Origin: Desulfosarcina ovata subsp. ovata
Lineage (GTDB): Bacteria > Desulfobacterota > Desulfobacteria > Desulfobacterales > Desulfosarcinaceae
Direction of reading: 5' to 3'
NCBI RefSeq assembly: GCF_009689005.1
Contig: NZ_AP021879.1
Location: forward strand, 2,790,001-2,854,000
DNA length: 64,000 bases
The position numbers and the translations under genes were made by a program. A model generated the notes under the pieces. It saw only the letters and a list, made by a program, of their open reading frames with translations. It ran no database searches and was not told the DNA's origin. Positions 54,188 through 63,757 of this stretch are shown here, piece by piece. Every line of letters begins with the position of its first letter. Positions within the stretch are counted from its first letter, which is position 1.

Positions 54188-55243
54188 TCACACGTATGAG
54201 TTGCCGACCCCGGCCATTTTCAGGACCATGGCGTCAAGGGTCAGTCTGGCGTTGGTATTGGATCGAAGGGCGACCCGGGCGTCATCTACGGCATCGATCT
54301 GTTCGAGCAGTCGCGCCCGTCCGACCTGTCCTGCGGCCGTGGTGAGCGTTCCCAGCCGATCCTGATTGAGAACCCGGATCGGGTCGACGCCCGCGACCAG
54401 AAGGTCCCGCAGCCACATTGTAATGATTTCCAGCCATTCTTCAATAAGATCCTTTTTGGCGGCCAATTTTTCCGAAAAGGCCAGCCAGCCCCGGACGCTG
54501 CCCGATGGTTGGGTGGCCAACCGGTTCAGGGTCTCGATAACCCAGGCCCGGCGTTTCTGCCAACGCGGGTCGATCAGGGTCAGGGCCCGGGTGTAACTGC
54601 CGCCGCACAGGGCTGCCGTGGTTTGCGCCGTCTGCGGGTCGATCTCTTCGGATGCCGTCAGCATGCGTGCGATATCCTCGGCCGCCAGGGGTCTGAAGCG
54701 GATCTGGCGGCAACGGGAGACCACCGTGGGCAGTAGGTCTGACGCCTCGGGGGCGGTCAGCACCAACAGCGTACCATCCGGCGGCTCTTCGAGTATCTTC
54801 AGCAGGGCGTTGCCTGCCTCCGGATTCATGGCCTGCGCATCGGAGATGATCACGACCCGCTGCGCGGCCTCATTGGGTTTCAGGGTCAGCGTCTGGAGCA
54901 GGATTCGGATCTGATCGATTCGGATGACCGATGATTGGGGAGCGATGTGGAGAATGTCGGGATGTTGACCGGCAATGATCTTTCTGCAGGAGGAACACGC
55001 ACCACAGGCCTCTATGGATGCAGGATCGATAGACGCCGTGCACGGCTGCCGGCCAAGGGTCGCTTTCAATGCCAGACAGTTGCAGGCCATGGCAAACACC
55101 GTGGCCGTCATTTTTTTCCCTACCCCGTTATCCCCGGTAAAGAGCAGTGCGTGCGGATGCGTACCCTTACGGATAAAGGTCTTGAGCAGTCTGATGGGCG
55201 GCTCTTGACCAACGATGGCGTCAAATCCGGTGGCCGTCGTCAT
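54188..55243 (-). CDS. holB: DNA polymerase III delta' subunit
   Basis: This 351-residue clamp-loader protein begins at the ATG at 55243 (MTTATGFDAIVGQEPPIRLL). An in-frame upstream extension to 55534 would overlap the HU gene and shows no domain. Walker A-like GDNGVGKKMTA, a four-Cys zinc module (CNCLALKATLG...CGACSSCRKI), AGNALLKILEEPP (SRC-adjacent) and VVSRCRQIRFRPL are typical. It precedes ricT by 4 bp. Confidence 0.93.
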   Translation of the reverse strand: MTTATGFDAIVGQEPPIRLLKTFIRKGTHPHALLFTGDNGVGKKMTATVFAMACNCLALKATLGRQPCTASIDPASIEACGACSSCRKIIAGQHPDILHIAPQSSVIRIDQIRILLQTLTLKPNEAAQRVVIISDAQAMNPEAGNALLKILEEPPDGTLLVLTAPEASDLLPTVVSRCRQIRFRPLAAEDIARMLTASEEIDPQTAQTTAALCGGSYTRALTLIDPRWQKRRAWVIETLNRLATQPSGSVRGWLAFSEKLAAKKDLIEEWLEIITMWLRDLLVAGVDPIRVLNQDRLGTLTTAAGQVGRARLLEQIDAVDDARVALRSNTNARLTLDAMVLKMAGVGNSYV

Positions 55244-55343
55244 TCTCTGTGGATCCCGGTGAATGGAACCGGCGTGGCACCGCCTGAAACGGGAATTTGC
55301 AGCCAGGCAGGCACGGCCACCCGGATCGGGGGTTGCATGCCGT

Positions 55344-55619
55344 TTATTGATCCACCCGCTCTTTGAGCTCTTTTCCGGCTTTGAAAAAAGGCAGCTTCTT
55401 GGGCTTGATGGTAACCTTTTCGCCGGTCTTTGGGTTTCGCCCGGTATAGCTCTTGTACTCTTTGACGAAAAAGCTGCACAGCCCGCGAATTTCAACCCGC
55501 TCGCCATTGGCCATGGCTTCCGCCATACTGTCAAAAAAAATCTGGACCACTTTTGCCGCTTCGGACTTGGAGATATCGGCCTGGGTCTTCAAAGCGGAGA
55601 TGAGCTCCAGTTTATTCAT
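55344..55619 (-). CDS. HU/IHF-family DNA-bending protein
   Basis: This 91-residue protein starts at the ATG at 55619 (AAGGAGG site) with MNKLELISALKTQADISKSE. The beta-arm GRNPKTGEKVTIKPKKLPFF carries the intercalating proline, and it ends GKELKERV. The sequence is IHF/HU type; the subfamily cannot be decided reliably. It would be the nearest architectural factor for sigma-54 loops and for spacer integration, but any such link is speculation. Confidence 0.93.
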   Translation of the reverse strand: MNKLELISALKTQADISKSEAAKVVQIFFDSMAEAMANGERVEIRGLCSFFVKEYKSYTGRNPKTGEKVTIKPKKLPFFKAGKELKERVDQ

Positions 55620-55700
55620 GTATCCTCCTTGAACGCTCACAGATGTCTGCAGGTCTAAAATTGATTTTTATAGACCAGAACTTAATACAAAGTCAAGTAG

Positions 55701-56228
55701 TTATGATAATATTTCAGGTAGTTTCTCCACATCGTCGGCGTGGACGTTGACTGCAGCGAACTGCCCCAGGGCCTCGATGTTGACAATGACGCGGCCGTCT
55801 CCCCGGTAACTCGAAAAAACACCGGTCACCCCGGCGAAGGGGCCGTTGACCACGATGACCCGGTCCCCTTTTTTAAATTGGGTACCGGTGATCACCTCTT
55901 CACCCGTGCCCACCATGATTTTGAGTGAATCGATGGTGGCATCGGCAATGGAGACCGGTCCGCGGGTGCTGCCGATCAGCCGAACCGCACCGGTAATTTT
56001 GAGGATTTCGACATGCTCGTATGGATTCAGATCGGTCCTGACGAAAACATAACCGGGAAACAGGGGCACCCGAATCATCTTGTGGCGATCCTTGCGCCGG
56101 CTTTTCACGGTGATTTTCGGAAGGAAAACGTCCAGATTTCTTTTGGCCAGGCCTTCGTTGACCACATTCTCAAAGCGGCTTTTGGTGTGCAGGGCATACC
56201 AGGCACGCGTCAGTATATCTCCGACCAT
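55701..56228 (-). CDS. NusG-like transcription factor (NGN plus KOW)
   Basis: This 175-residue paralogue-type NusG has an NGN domain (RAWYALHTKSRFENVVNEGL; PLFPGYVFVRTDLNPYEHVE) and a C-terminal KOW domain (FKKGDRVIVVNGPFAGVTG). The gap from secE/rpl genes and position near envelope genes suggest a specialised NusG paralogue (RfaH/UpxY-like) rather than the housekeeping nusG. It lies downstream of lptD. Confidence 0.88.
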   Translation of the reverse strand: MVGDILTRAWYALHTKSRFENVVNEGLAKRNLDVFLPKITVKSRRKDRHKMIRVPLFPGYVFVRTDLNPYEHVEILKITGAVRLIGSTRGPVSIADATIDSLKIMVGTGEEVITGTQFKKGDRVIVVNGPFAGVTGVFSSYRGDGRVIVNIEALGQFAAVNVHADDVEKLPEILS

Positions 56229-56443
56229 GGATTCGTTCCGTTATTGTCACTGGGGCTGTTGATGTTAGGTTCCCGTGGTTGGTTTCGGGATCAAAGGCGA
56301 CTTCGTGTACCATCAGTTGGGAGAAAAGGCAATGGCGATCCACCGCCCGGGCAGGGCAATCGCATTTGGTTTCCGCATCCGTTTCCCCACCCGAACACAA
56401 CACCTTTGAATGTCAAATGCTCAATGACAAGTGCCAAAAGGAA

Positions 56444-58780
56444 TTATTTGCCAATATTGCCGACCCCCATCAGGTTGATCAGGACCGACACGCTCAAATC
56501 GCCATCCTCATCGGCAAAGAAAACATCCATCCCCCAACACTGGGCCTGGTAGAGGAAACCGACGCCCTGGACGATGTCTTTCTCCTCCATCAGGTTACGT
56601 TCATACTCGCCCCTGACTGTCAGCCGGTCGGTCAACACCACGGACAGGGTTCCGCAGATGGATTTATTGACCCGGGTTTTATAACGGTGCTCCACCGATA
56701 ACTGGTCACCCCGGTTATCCTTCAGACGGATCTCTACGTTATGGGCTGAAAAACGGGTGTCGTAGGTGTCATATTCGGCGTCCGCATCGACGGATAGATA
56801 GCGTCCCAGATCGATTTCGAGCTCGCCGTAAATGTCCGAAAGCACTTCGCGCTCATTCTCCCGTGCGGCGGCGATGTTGTAACTCTGTTCCAGATAGAAA
56901 CGGCAGAAACGATGATAGTTGAACGCCGGTACGGTTTCTGGCGACGGGACCGTTTCTGCGTCCTGGGGGGGCAGTGTCGGGGAGGGTGGCGGTGCAGTTG
57001 CGGGTTCGTCGGCTCCGGGGGATGGCGACGAGGACGGTGGCGCTGGTCTGGCCATGCGGGCCGTAAACGTGTTGGTGAGCGAATAGGTAATCCGATTGGC
57101 TTCCTCGATGCGATCCGAGCTGGTGAAGTAGGGCAGGTCCGACTGGTCCTGCTCCGGAATGTAGGCGTAAACCACCTCGGGTTTGATGCTATGGCGGATC
57201 CGGTCGGCGATACCGAACGGTGAGGCCATGATTTTCGAGATCTCGGTGGAAAGATCCAGTTCGAAGTCGTAGATCTCACGGGTACTGGTCCGGCTCAGAT
57301 CATCGTCGGTCCGACGATCCATGACCCAGGTGGTCTGTCGCCATCCAACCGACGGCTCGATGGAGAGAAAGTTGTTCCACCGGAGCGGCAGGTAGGCCCG
57401 CGGGTGGATGTCCGTGCGATGGCCACGCTCACCGTCTTCACGATAAAAGTAGGTGTATTCGGAATCGATGTCCCAATACAGCCCGCTGTCGAGCACCTCC
57501 TGCTTCAATCCGTTGAACATCACCACCGGCAACTGCTGCAAGGTGTCGTCCTCCTCAGCCCATCGCCGCTTGACCACATTGTCGTTCCACAACAGATCGG
57601 CGTTGAAAACGTAATGGGACCAGGTCTGGTTGATGTTGAGCTTGTTGGTACGCGTGTTGTCCTCCAACGTATCCAGATCGCGATCGAAAACGCTCTCAAA
57701 GTAATCTAAGGTGCGGTGGTAGCCGCTGCGGCCACCTTTGAAATCGTCGAGGTAGTCCTGGTCGCTGACGATGTCCAGGTCCAGATAGGCTGAAAATCCG
57801 GCGGGCAGCTCCTGGTCAATTTTGGCCCTCAGCCAGTAGCGATCCGTGTTGGGCCGACTATACGTGTCATCATCATAGGCCCAACGCTCGGTTTCCTCGG
57901 TGCCGTCGTCCGTACGGCGGTCCTTCAGGCCGTCGGCCATAATGGTTCCGAAGGAGAGATCGCTCAGGGCATAACGGTATTCCAGCCCTACTTTGGTACC
58001 GCGTTCCTCCATGGGATTGACGTACACCGTGGCATCGCTGCTGTCATTGATGGCCCAGAAGATCGGCTGATCCCAAAAAACCCCCTTGCGGTCGGAATAC
58101 CCCATTTCAGGCATCAACAGGCCGCTCTGGCGTTTGGTCTTAACCGGAAAGAGAATATAGGGCGTATATAGGACCGGCACCTGACGAACCTTGAACAGCG
58201 CGTGGTTGGCACTGCCGTATCCTTCGACGGTAACCTTGACCTGACGGCCGGTGATGACCCAGTCCGGCCGGTCGCCATCGCAGCTGGTGACCGATGCCCG
58301 TTCGGCGCGGTAGGTGTCCTTGCCGGTTTTCTCGATGCACTGGCCGCGAATGTAAAAGTGCGTCTTGTTGAAAAAGATGCTGCCGTCGTGCAAGACACCG
58401 GTTTCGTGGTTCATGTCCAGATCGATTTGATTGCCGGTCAATACGTCGTTGTCCACCGTCATGACCACATTGCCCGTGGCCGACGCGGTCATGGCCTGCC
58501 GGTTGAACGCGACCCGATCGGCCACCAGGCGGGTTTTCTGTTTTTCAATGACCACATTGCCGCGGGCGTGGTAGGTGGTGTTGGCGGCGTCGTACTCCAC
58601 GGTATCGGCACTGATCTGCCAGGGGACCTTGGCATCACCGCTCAGGTGATCCGTCAGATCGGCGGCCCGAGCAGCCGGACAGCCAATCCCCAGGAAGCTG
58701 AATATTATTAAAAAAAAAGGCAAAATAACTGCAGACGGAGGGCTGGCACACGACAATGATCTGAATTTGAACGGCCGCAT
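56444..58780 (-). CDS. lptD: LPS-assembly outer-membrane protein LptD
   Basis: This 778-residue protein has an N-terminal signal and an OstA/LptA-like jellyroll (WQISADTVEYDAANTTYHARGNVVIEKQ; ADRVAFNRQAMTASATGNVV; LTGNQIDLDMNHETG). A C-terminal beta-barrel contains the LptD block PVLYTPYILFPVKTKRQSGLLMPEMGYS. A Pro-rich insertion (PPSSSPSPGADEPATAPPPS) near residue 590 is unusual and may be an external loop or linker. LptD with LptE inserts LPS into the outer leaflet. It is divergent from surE, sharing the promoter region at 58781-58982. Confidence 0.93.
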   Translation of the reverse strand: MRPFKFRSLSCASPPSAVILPFFLIIFSFLGIGCPAARAADLTDHLSGDAKVPWQISADTVEYDAANTTYHARGNVVIEKQKTRLVADRVAFNRQAMTASATGNVVMTVDNDVLTGNQIDLDMNHETGVLHDGSIFFNKTHFYIRGQCIEKTGKDTYRAERASVTSCDGDRPDWVITGRQVKVTVEGYGSANHALFKVRQVPVLYTPYILFPVKTKRQSGLLMPEMGYSDRKGVFWDQPIFWAINDSSDATVYVNPMEERGTKVGLEYRYALSDLSFGTIMADGLKDRRTDDGTEETERWAYDDDTYSRPNTDRYWLRAKIDQELPAGFSAYLDLDIVSDQDYLDDFKGGRSGYHRTLDYFESVFDRDLDTLEDNTRTNKLNINQTWSHYVFNADLLWNDNVVKRRWAEEDDTLQQLPVVMFNGLKQEVLDSGLYWDIDSEYTYFYREDGERGHRTDIHPRAYLPLRWNNFLSIEPSVGWRQTTWVMDRRTDDDLSRTSTREIYDFELDLSTEISKIMASPFGIADRIRHSIKPEVVYAYIPEQDQSDLPYFTSSDRIEEANRITYSLTNTFTARMARPAPPSSSPSPGADEPATAPPPSPTLPPQDAETVPSPETVPAFNYHRFCRFYLEQSYNIAAARENEREVLSDIYGELEIDLGRYLSVDADAEYDTYDTRFSAHNVEIRLKDNRGDQLSVEHRYKTRVNKSICGTLSVVLTDRLTVRGEYERNLMEEKDIVQGVGFLYQAQCWGMDVFFADEDGDLSVSVLINLMGVGNIGK

Positions 58781-58863
58781 CAGTTAATTCTACACCAAGG
58801 GGTTTAGGGAAAAAGCGATGGTTTCAGTATGGATCCCGCCGGGGGTGGGCACAGGATAACCAC

Positions 58864-58892
58864 TTGCACATATATGAAAAATTCAATATAGA
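58864..58892 (+). promoter_or_regulatory. Candidate sigma-70-type promoter for surE operon
   Basis: TTGCAC (58864-58869), 17 bp, TATAGA (58887-58892) lies 90 bp upstream of the surE ATG in the lptD/surE divergent interval. Confidence 0.6.
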
Positions 58893-58982
58893 GCTATCCT
58901 GATCGAAATTGCAAGAATAGTTTTGGCCCAGCAGCGGGCAGCGGATTCCGCCGGACCGCGCAAACCGAAAGGGCAAGGTGCG

Positions 58983-59765
58983 ATGCAGATACTTTTAACC
59001 AACGACGACGGGATTCATGCACCCGGGTTGTGGGCCCTCCACCACGCCCTGGCCGGGCACCATGCGGTGACCGTGGTAGCACCGGACCGCGAGCGCAGTG
59101 CCGTGGGTCATGGAATCACCCTGCATCAGCCCATCCGTTTGGAATCCGCCCGGGTCAACGGCAGCGCACAGGGCTATGCCGTCAGCGGCACACCGGCAGA
59201 TTGCGTCAAACTGGGGCTGGCCGAGCTGTTCGACCGGCGTCCCGATCTGGTTCTGTCCGGGATCAATCCGGGGGCCAATGTGGGCGTCAACGTCAACTAC
59301 TCGGGGACCGTGGCCGCGGCCAAGGAGGCGGCCATTGCCGGCATCCCGGCCATCGCCGTATCGATCAAGGCCCCGGGCCGCGACCACCTGGCGGCGGCGG
59401 CCCGTTTTGCCGAAGGCTTTTCCCGGCAGGTGATAGCCAGGGGGATACCGACGGGCACGTTTCTCAACCTCAATTTTCCCGACCTGCCCATGGACGAAAT
59501 CCGTGGGGTTCGCTGGAGCCGCCAGGGCACCGATGGGGTTGCTCAGCACTTCGAAAAGCGCCGCGACCCGCGTGACCGCACTTATTACTGGCAGGCATGC
59601 GACCAGCAGGATGGGTATGCGCAGACGGATGTCGACGGCGGGGCCCTGGCCGGACGGTTTATTTCCGTCACGCCCATCAAATGCGATATGACCGACTACG
59701 ACACCTTGCGGACCCTGTCCGAGTGGGAGATTCCCCTGTCCCCCGACCCCGAGGCCGACCGATGA
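58983..59765 (+). CDS. surE: 5'/3'-nucleotidase SurE
   Basis: This 260-residue protein starts at the ATG at 58983 with MQILLTNDDGIHAPG, the metal-binding SurE signature (Asp-Asp). VVAPDRERSAVGHGITL, VSGTPADCVKLGL and VLSGINPGANVGVNVNYSGTVAAA are further SurE blocks. The in-frame stretch upstream of 58983 lacks homology. It overlaps the next gene's possible start by a few bases. Confidence 0.96.
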   Translation: MQILLTNDDGIHAPGLWALHHALAGHHAVTVVAPDRERSAVGHGITLHQPIRLESARVNGSAQGYAVSGTPADCVKLGLAELFDRRPDLVLSGINPGANVGVNVNYSGTVAAAKEAAIAGIPAIAVSIKAPGRDHLAAAARFAEGFSRQVIARGIPTGTFLNLNFPDLPMDEIRGVRWSRQGTDGVAQHFEKRRDPRDRTYYWQACDQQDGYAQTDVDGGALAGRFISVTPIKCDMTDYDTLRTLSEWEIPLSPDPEADR

Positions 59766-59791
59766 CAACCGGCCCTGACACGGAGAGAGCG

Positions 59792-60757
59792 ATGCCGAAA
59801 CCCTTTGTATCCGAACTGGTGGCGGGCAGCGCCGTTGATGCGGTGTTTCTGCTGGCCGAACGCAACATGGCCCACAAAAAAGACGGCAATCCTTTTCTTA
59901 CCGTCACCCTGGCCGACCGGACCGGCCAGGTCAAGGGCGTGGTCTGGGACCAGGTGGAGCGGATCGCCGCCGCCGTCACCGAGGGAGATTTCGTGCATGT
60001 CCGCGCCCAGGTGGGCGAATACCGCGGCGGCCTGCAGATGGTGGTCAAGGATATGCTGCGGGTGCCGGCCGATCAGGTGGACCCGGCCGATTTCCTACCC
60101 ACCACCAGCCGCGACGTGGGAAAAATGTTCGACCGGCTGCGGGAAATGACCGGCCGCATGCAGAACCCGCACCTGAAACGGCTCTTCGAGGTCTTCTGGG
60201 CCGACGATGAATTTGTCGCCGCCTACACCCGCGCCCCGGCGGCCAAAATGATGCACCATGCCTACATCGGCGGCCTTCTGGAACATACCCTCTCCATGGC
60301 CGTACTGGCCGGGATGGTGGCCGGGCATTACAGCGGCGTGGATCGGGATCTTCTGCTGGCCGGCGTGATTCTTCACGATGTGGGCAAGGTCCGCGAACTG
60401 GAATATGCCCGCCGCATCGATTATACGGATGAAGGCCGGCTGCTCAGCCATATCATCATCGGGCTTTCCATGCTCGACGAAAAACTGGGCCAGGTGCCCG
60501 ACTTCCCGCCCGTCCAGGCCCAACTGCTCAAGCACATGATTGTCAGTCACCACGGCAGCCGGGCGTTCGGATCCCCCGAGCCACCCAAGACCATCGAAGC
60601 GGTGCTGCTCAACCATATCGACGAGATGGACTCGAGGGTCAACAGCATCCGTGAATATGTGGCCAAGGACCCTTCGGACGGATCGTGGACGCCCTATCAC
60701 CGCCTGCTGGAACGTCACTTTTACAAAGGTCCAGGTCCTGACACGGGAAATGATTGA
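59792..60757 (+). CDS. YhaM-like 3'-5' exoribonuclease (OB fold plus HD)
   Basis: This protein of about 321 residues has an N-terminal OB-fold nucleic-acid-binding domain (NPFLTVTLADRTGQVKGVVWD...RAQVGEYRGGLQMVVKDML). A HD phosphohydrolase domain follows (MHHAYIGGLLEHTLSM; GVILHDVGK; LSHIIIGL; LLKHMIVSHHG). This is the architecture of YhaM. The start at 59792 is supported by a GGAGAG site; ATG 59762 overlapping the surE stop is an alternative. Confidence 0.88.
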   Translation: MPKPFVSELVAGSAVDAVFLLAERNMAHKKDGNPFLTVTLADRTGQVKGVVWDQVERIAAAVTEGDFVHVRAQVGEYRGGLQMVVKDMLRVPADQVDPADFLPTTSRDVGKMFDRLREMTGRMQNPHLKRLFEVFWADDEFVAAYTRAPAAKMMHHAYIGGLLEHTLSMAVLAGMVAGHYSGVDRDLLLAGVILHDVGKVRELEYARRIDYTDEGRLLSHIIIGLSMLDEKLGQVPDFPPVQAQLLKHMIVSHHGSRAFGSPEPPKTIEAVLLNHIDEMDSRVNSIREYVAKDPSDGSWTPYHRLLERHFYKGPGPDTGND

Positions 60758-60776
60758 TCTTGCCCACAAGGATTTT

Positions 60777-61412
60777 ATGTTCATCACCATCGAAGGCATC
60801 GAAGGCAGCGGCAAAACCACCCAGATCGACGCCATTGCCGGCTGGCTCGCCGGGTGCGGCCATGAGGTGCTGACCACCCGGGAGCCCGGCGGCACCGCCA
60901 TTGGCGGCCAGATCCGCTCGGTGCTGCTCCATCCGGACAATACGGGTATGGCCCCGGTCGCCGAGCTGCTGCTCTACGTGGCCGACCGGGCCCAGCACCT
61001 GGAAACCGTAGTCCGGCCGGCCCTGGCAGCCGGCAAGGTGGTGGTGTGCGATCGTTTTTTTGATGCCACCCTGGTCTACCAGGGCTATGCCCGGGGGCTG
61101 GATCGGGCGCTGATCCGCCAGTTGCACCGGCTGGCCTGCGGTAACCTCCAGCCTGCGCTGACCCTTCTGCTGGACTTGGATCCAGAAGCCGGATTGACCC
61201 GCGCCTGGCAACGGATCCACAGCGACGATGCCCATGCCCGCGAATCGCGCTTTGAAAAAGAGACCCTGGCCTTCCACCAGCGGGTTCGGTCCGGATATCT
61301 CGATCTGGCCCGGCGCGAGCCGGAGCGGTTCACCGTTATCGATGCCGTCCAGGACCCGCCGTCGGTAACCCGGCAGATCGAAGCCGCACTGGCGGCACAT
61401 TTTTCACGATGA
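60777..61412 (+). CDS. tmk: Thymidylate kinase
   Basis: This protein of 211 residues has the P-loop FITIEGIEGSGKTTQ, the DRY-like ATP/substrate region TREPGGTAIGGQIR, VCDRFFDATLVYQGYARGL and the LID-region RIHSDDAHARESRFEKETL. It phosphorylates dTMP. ATG 60777 follows ACAAGGAT. It is part of the surE operon. Confidence 0.95.
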   Translation: MFITIEGIEGSGKTTQIDAIAGWLAGCGHEVLTTREPGGTAIGGQIRSVLLHPDNTGMAPVAELLLYVADRAQHLETVVRPALAAGKVVVCDRFFDATLVYQGYARGLDRALIRQLHRLACGNLQPALTLLLDLDPEAGLTRAWQRIHSDDAHARESRFEKETLAFHQRVRSGYLDLARREPERFTVIDAVQDPPSVTRQIEAALAAHFSR

Positions 61413-61421
61413 GACATTCCC

Positions 61422-63707
61422 ATGACCACCCACAGCGTTCTTGATCATATCGGCAATACCCCCATGGTGGAGATCCGCCACCTGAATCCCAACCCCAAGG
61501 TGCGTATCCTGGCCAAGCTGGAGTACCTCAACCCCGGCGGTTCCATCAAGGACCGGCCGGCCCTGTCGATGATCGAGGCCGGCGAGCGGTCCGGCGAGCT
61601 CAAACCGGGCAAGACGGTCATCGAAGCAACCAGCGGCAACACCGGCATCGGCCTGGCCATGGTCTGCTCCGTCAAGGGATACCGGCTGCTGCTGGCCATG
61701 AGTGAGGCGGCCAGTGTGGAACGTCAGAAGATTCTGCGCGCCCGCGGGGCCGAAATCCTGCTCACACCCGGCCACCTGGGGACCGACGGTGCCATCGAGG
61801 AGGTCTACCGGCTGGCCCGGGAAAATCCCGACACCTATTTCATGACCGATCAGTACAACAACCCGGCCAACTGGCAGGCCCACTACCACGGCACGGCCGT
61901 GGAAATCTGGGAGCAGACCGGCGGGGCACTGACCCATCTGGTGGCCACCATGGGCACGTCGGGAACGCTCATGGGGCTCTCCCGGCGGCTAAAAGAATTC
62001 AACGACACCATCCGCATCATCGGTGTAGAACCGTACCTGGGGCACCGCCTGCAGGGTCTGAAAAACATGAAGGAGGCCTACCAGCCGGAAATTTTCGACA
62101 AACACCAGCTGGACGAAAAGGTCAACGTGGAGGATGAGCCGGCCTTTGAGATGACCCGGCGCCTGGCCCGCGAGGAGGGCCTCATGGTGGGCATGAGCAG
62201 CGGCGCCGCCATGCTGGTGGCCACCCAAGTTGCCGGCACACTGGAAAGCGGAACCGTGGTGGTCATTTTTCCGGACGGTGGCGAGCGGTACCTTTCCACC
62301 CCCCTGTTTGACGTGCAGGAGAAGATCGACCTGGTTCTCTTCAACACCATGACCCGCAAGAAAGAACGTTTCCTGCCGATCAACCCGGGCAAGGTGGCCA
62401 TGTACGCCTGCGGCCCCACGGCCCATGATCGCATGCATGTGGGCGAGGCGCGCCGTTTCGTATTCAACGACCTTCTGGCCCGCTACCTGGCTTACCGGGG
62501 CTATGCGGTCAAACAGGTCATGAATATCACCGACCTGGACGACAAGACCATCGAGGGCTCCGAGGCCGCCGGCATGTCCCTGGAGGATTTCACCGGCATG
62601 CACATCGAGGCCTTTCACCGGGATCTGGCCACCTTGGGGGTCCGGCCGGCCAATCACTATCCGAAGGCCAGCGAACATGTGGACGACATGGTCCATCTGG
62701 CCGAACGGCTGGTTAAGAAAGGCTATGCCTACGAGAAGCTGCGCTCGATCTACTTCGATATCTCCCGTTTCAAGGATTACGGCCGGCTGTCGGGGGTTGA
62801 TATCAACAAGATCCGCATCGGTGCCACCGTGGATCTGGAGGAATACGAAAAAGACAACCCGCGCGATTTCACCCTGCTCAAGCGCACGCGCCTGTCCGAA
62901 CTCAAGCGGGGGATCTACACCAAAACCGACTGGGGCAACATGCGCCCCTCCTGGCACCTGCAGTGTGCGGCCATGTCCATGCATTATCTCGGGGATAACT
63001 ACGACATCCACTGTGCCGGCCGGGAACTGGTCTTTCCGCACCATGAAAACGAGATCGCCATTGCCGGGGCCCTGACCGGCAAAAGCCTGGCCCGCTACTG
63101 GATTCACTGCGACCGCGTGCTGGTGGACGGAAAAAAAGTGGCGGAGACAGGGGATCGCCTGACCGTCCAGAGCCTGCTGGACATGGGCTTCAGCGGCCGC
63201 GAGATCCGCTACTGGCTGATTTCGGTGAACTATCGCAAGCCGGTGATCTTTTCGGTGGCGCGCCTCGATCGGGCACGCAAGACCCTGGCCCGCCTGGACG
63301 CCTGCATCCGTGCGCTCAAGGGAGTTCGCGGCGGCACTCCGTATGCCGAGCTGGACCAGCTGTGCTACGACATCAAAAACGGCTTCACCACCGCCATGGA
63401 TGACGACCTGAACATCTCCGCAGCCCTGGCCGTGCTGTTCACCGTGGTCAAACGCATCAACACCTTGATCCTGGATGGCGATATCGATGCCGCCGGCGCG
63501 CAAAAAGTACTGGAGGCATTGGCACGCATCAACACGGTGATCCATATTTTCGATTTCGAAGACGAGATCCGAGATCCGGCGGTGCAGCAGCTGATCGACC
63601 AGCGCGATCGGGCCCGGCAGGAAAAAGACTGGGCCCTGGCCGACCGCCTGAGGGATCAGTTGCTGGCCATGGGCGTGGTCCTGCGCGATGAAAAAACTGG
63701 AGCCTGA
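61422..63707 (+). CDS. Fusion of cysteine synthase and cysteinyl-tRNA synthetase
   Basis: Residues 1-about 300 form a PLP cysteine synthase/CysM-like domain: GNTPMVEIRHL, the PLP-lysine region LNPGGSIKDRPALSMI, the ATSGNTGIGLAMV loop and GMSSGAAMLVA. Residues about 310-761 form a class I CysRS: MYACGPTAHDRMHVGEARRFV (HIGH variant MHVG; zinc Cys), SWHLQCAAMSMHYLG (Cys) and FPHHENEIAIAG (His/Glu zinc ligands). The KMSKS loop, normally GEKMSKSLGN, is GKKVAETGDR here, so a key motif is degenerate. The fusion would couple cysteine making with cysteine activation. Whether it charges tRNA is uncertain. Confidence 0.9.
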   Translation: MTTHSVLDHIGNTPMVEIRHLNPNPKVRILAKLEYLNPGGSIKDRPALSMIEAGERSGELKPGKTVIEATSGNTGIGLAMVCSVKGYRLLLAMSEAASVERQKILRARGAEILLTPGHLGTDGAIEEVYRLARENPDTYFMTDQYNNPANWQAHYHGTAVEIWEQTGGALTHLVATMGTSGTLMGLSRRLKEFNDTIRIIGVEPYLGHRLQGLKNMKEAYQPEIFDKHQLDEKVNVEDEPAFEMTRRLAREEGLMVGMSSGAAMLVATQVAGTLESGTVVVIFPDGGERYLSTPLFDVQEKIDLVLFNTMTRKKERFLPINPGKVAMYACGPTAHDRMHVGEARRFVFNDLLARYLAYRGYAVKQVMNITDLDDKTIEGSEAAGMSLEDFTGMHIEAFHRDLATLGVRPANHYPKASEHVDDMVHLAERLVKKGYAYEKLRSIYFDISRFKDYGRLSGVDINKIRIGATVDLEEYEKDNPRDFTLLKRTRLSELKRGIYTKTDWGNMRPSWHLQCAAMSMHYLGDNYDIHCAGRELVFPHHENEIAIAGALTGKSLARYWIHCDRVLVDGKKVAETGDRLTVQSLLDMGFSGREIRYWLISVNYRKPVIFSVARLDRARKTLARLDACIRALKGVRGGTPYAELDQLCYDIKNGFTTAMDDDLNISAALAVLFTVVKRINTLILDGDIDAAGAQKVLEALARINTVIHIFDFEDEIRDPAVQQLIDQRDRARQEKDWALADRLRDQLLAMGVVLRDEKTGA

Positions 63708-63718
63708 CCACAGTTCCG

Positions 63719-63748
63719 CTACTATCAGTGTATAAGATAATGTTTCCG
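63719..63748. repeat. Left-end copy of the 13983-14092 repeat family
   Basis: The stretch TACTATCAGTGTATAAGATA followed by ATGTTTC matches 13981-14007 with one internal change. It lies in the short interval upstream of the last gene, so it could form part of that gene's leader. Confidence 0.6.
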
Positions 63749-63757
63749 GAGAATATC

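Noticed and set aside
54188..55534. Longer holB start at 55534
   Set aside because: The extension overlaps the HU gene and has no clamp-loader features; ATG 55243 begins the conserved domain.
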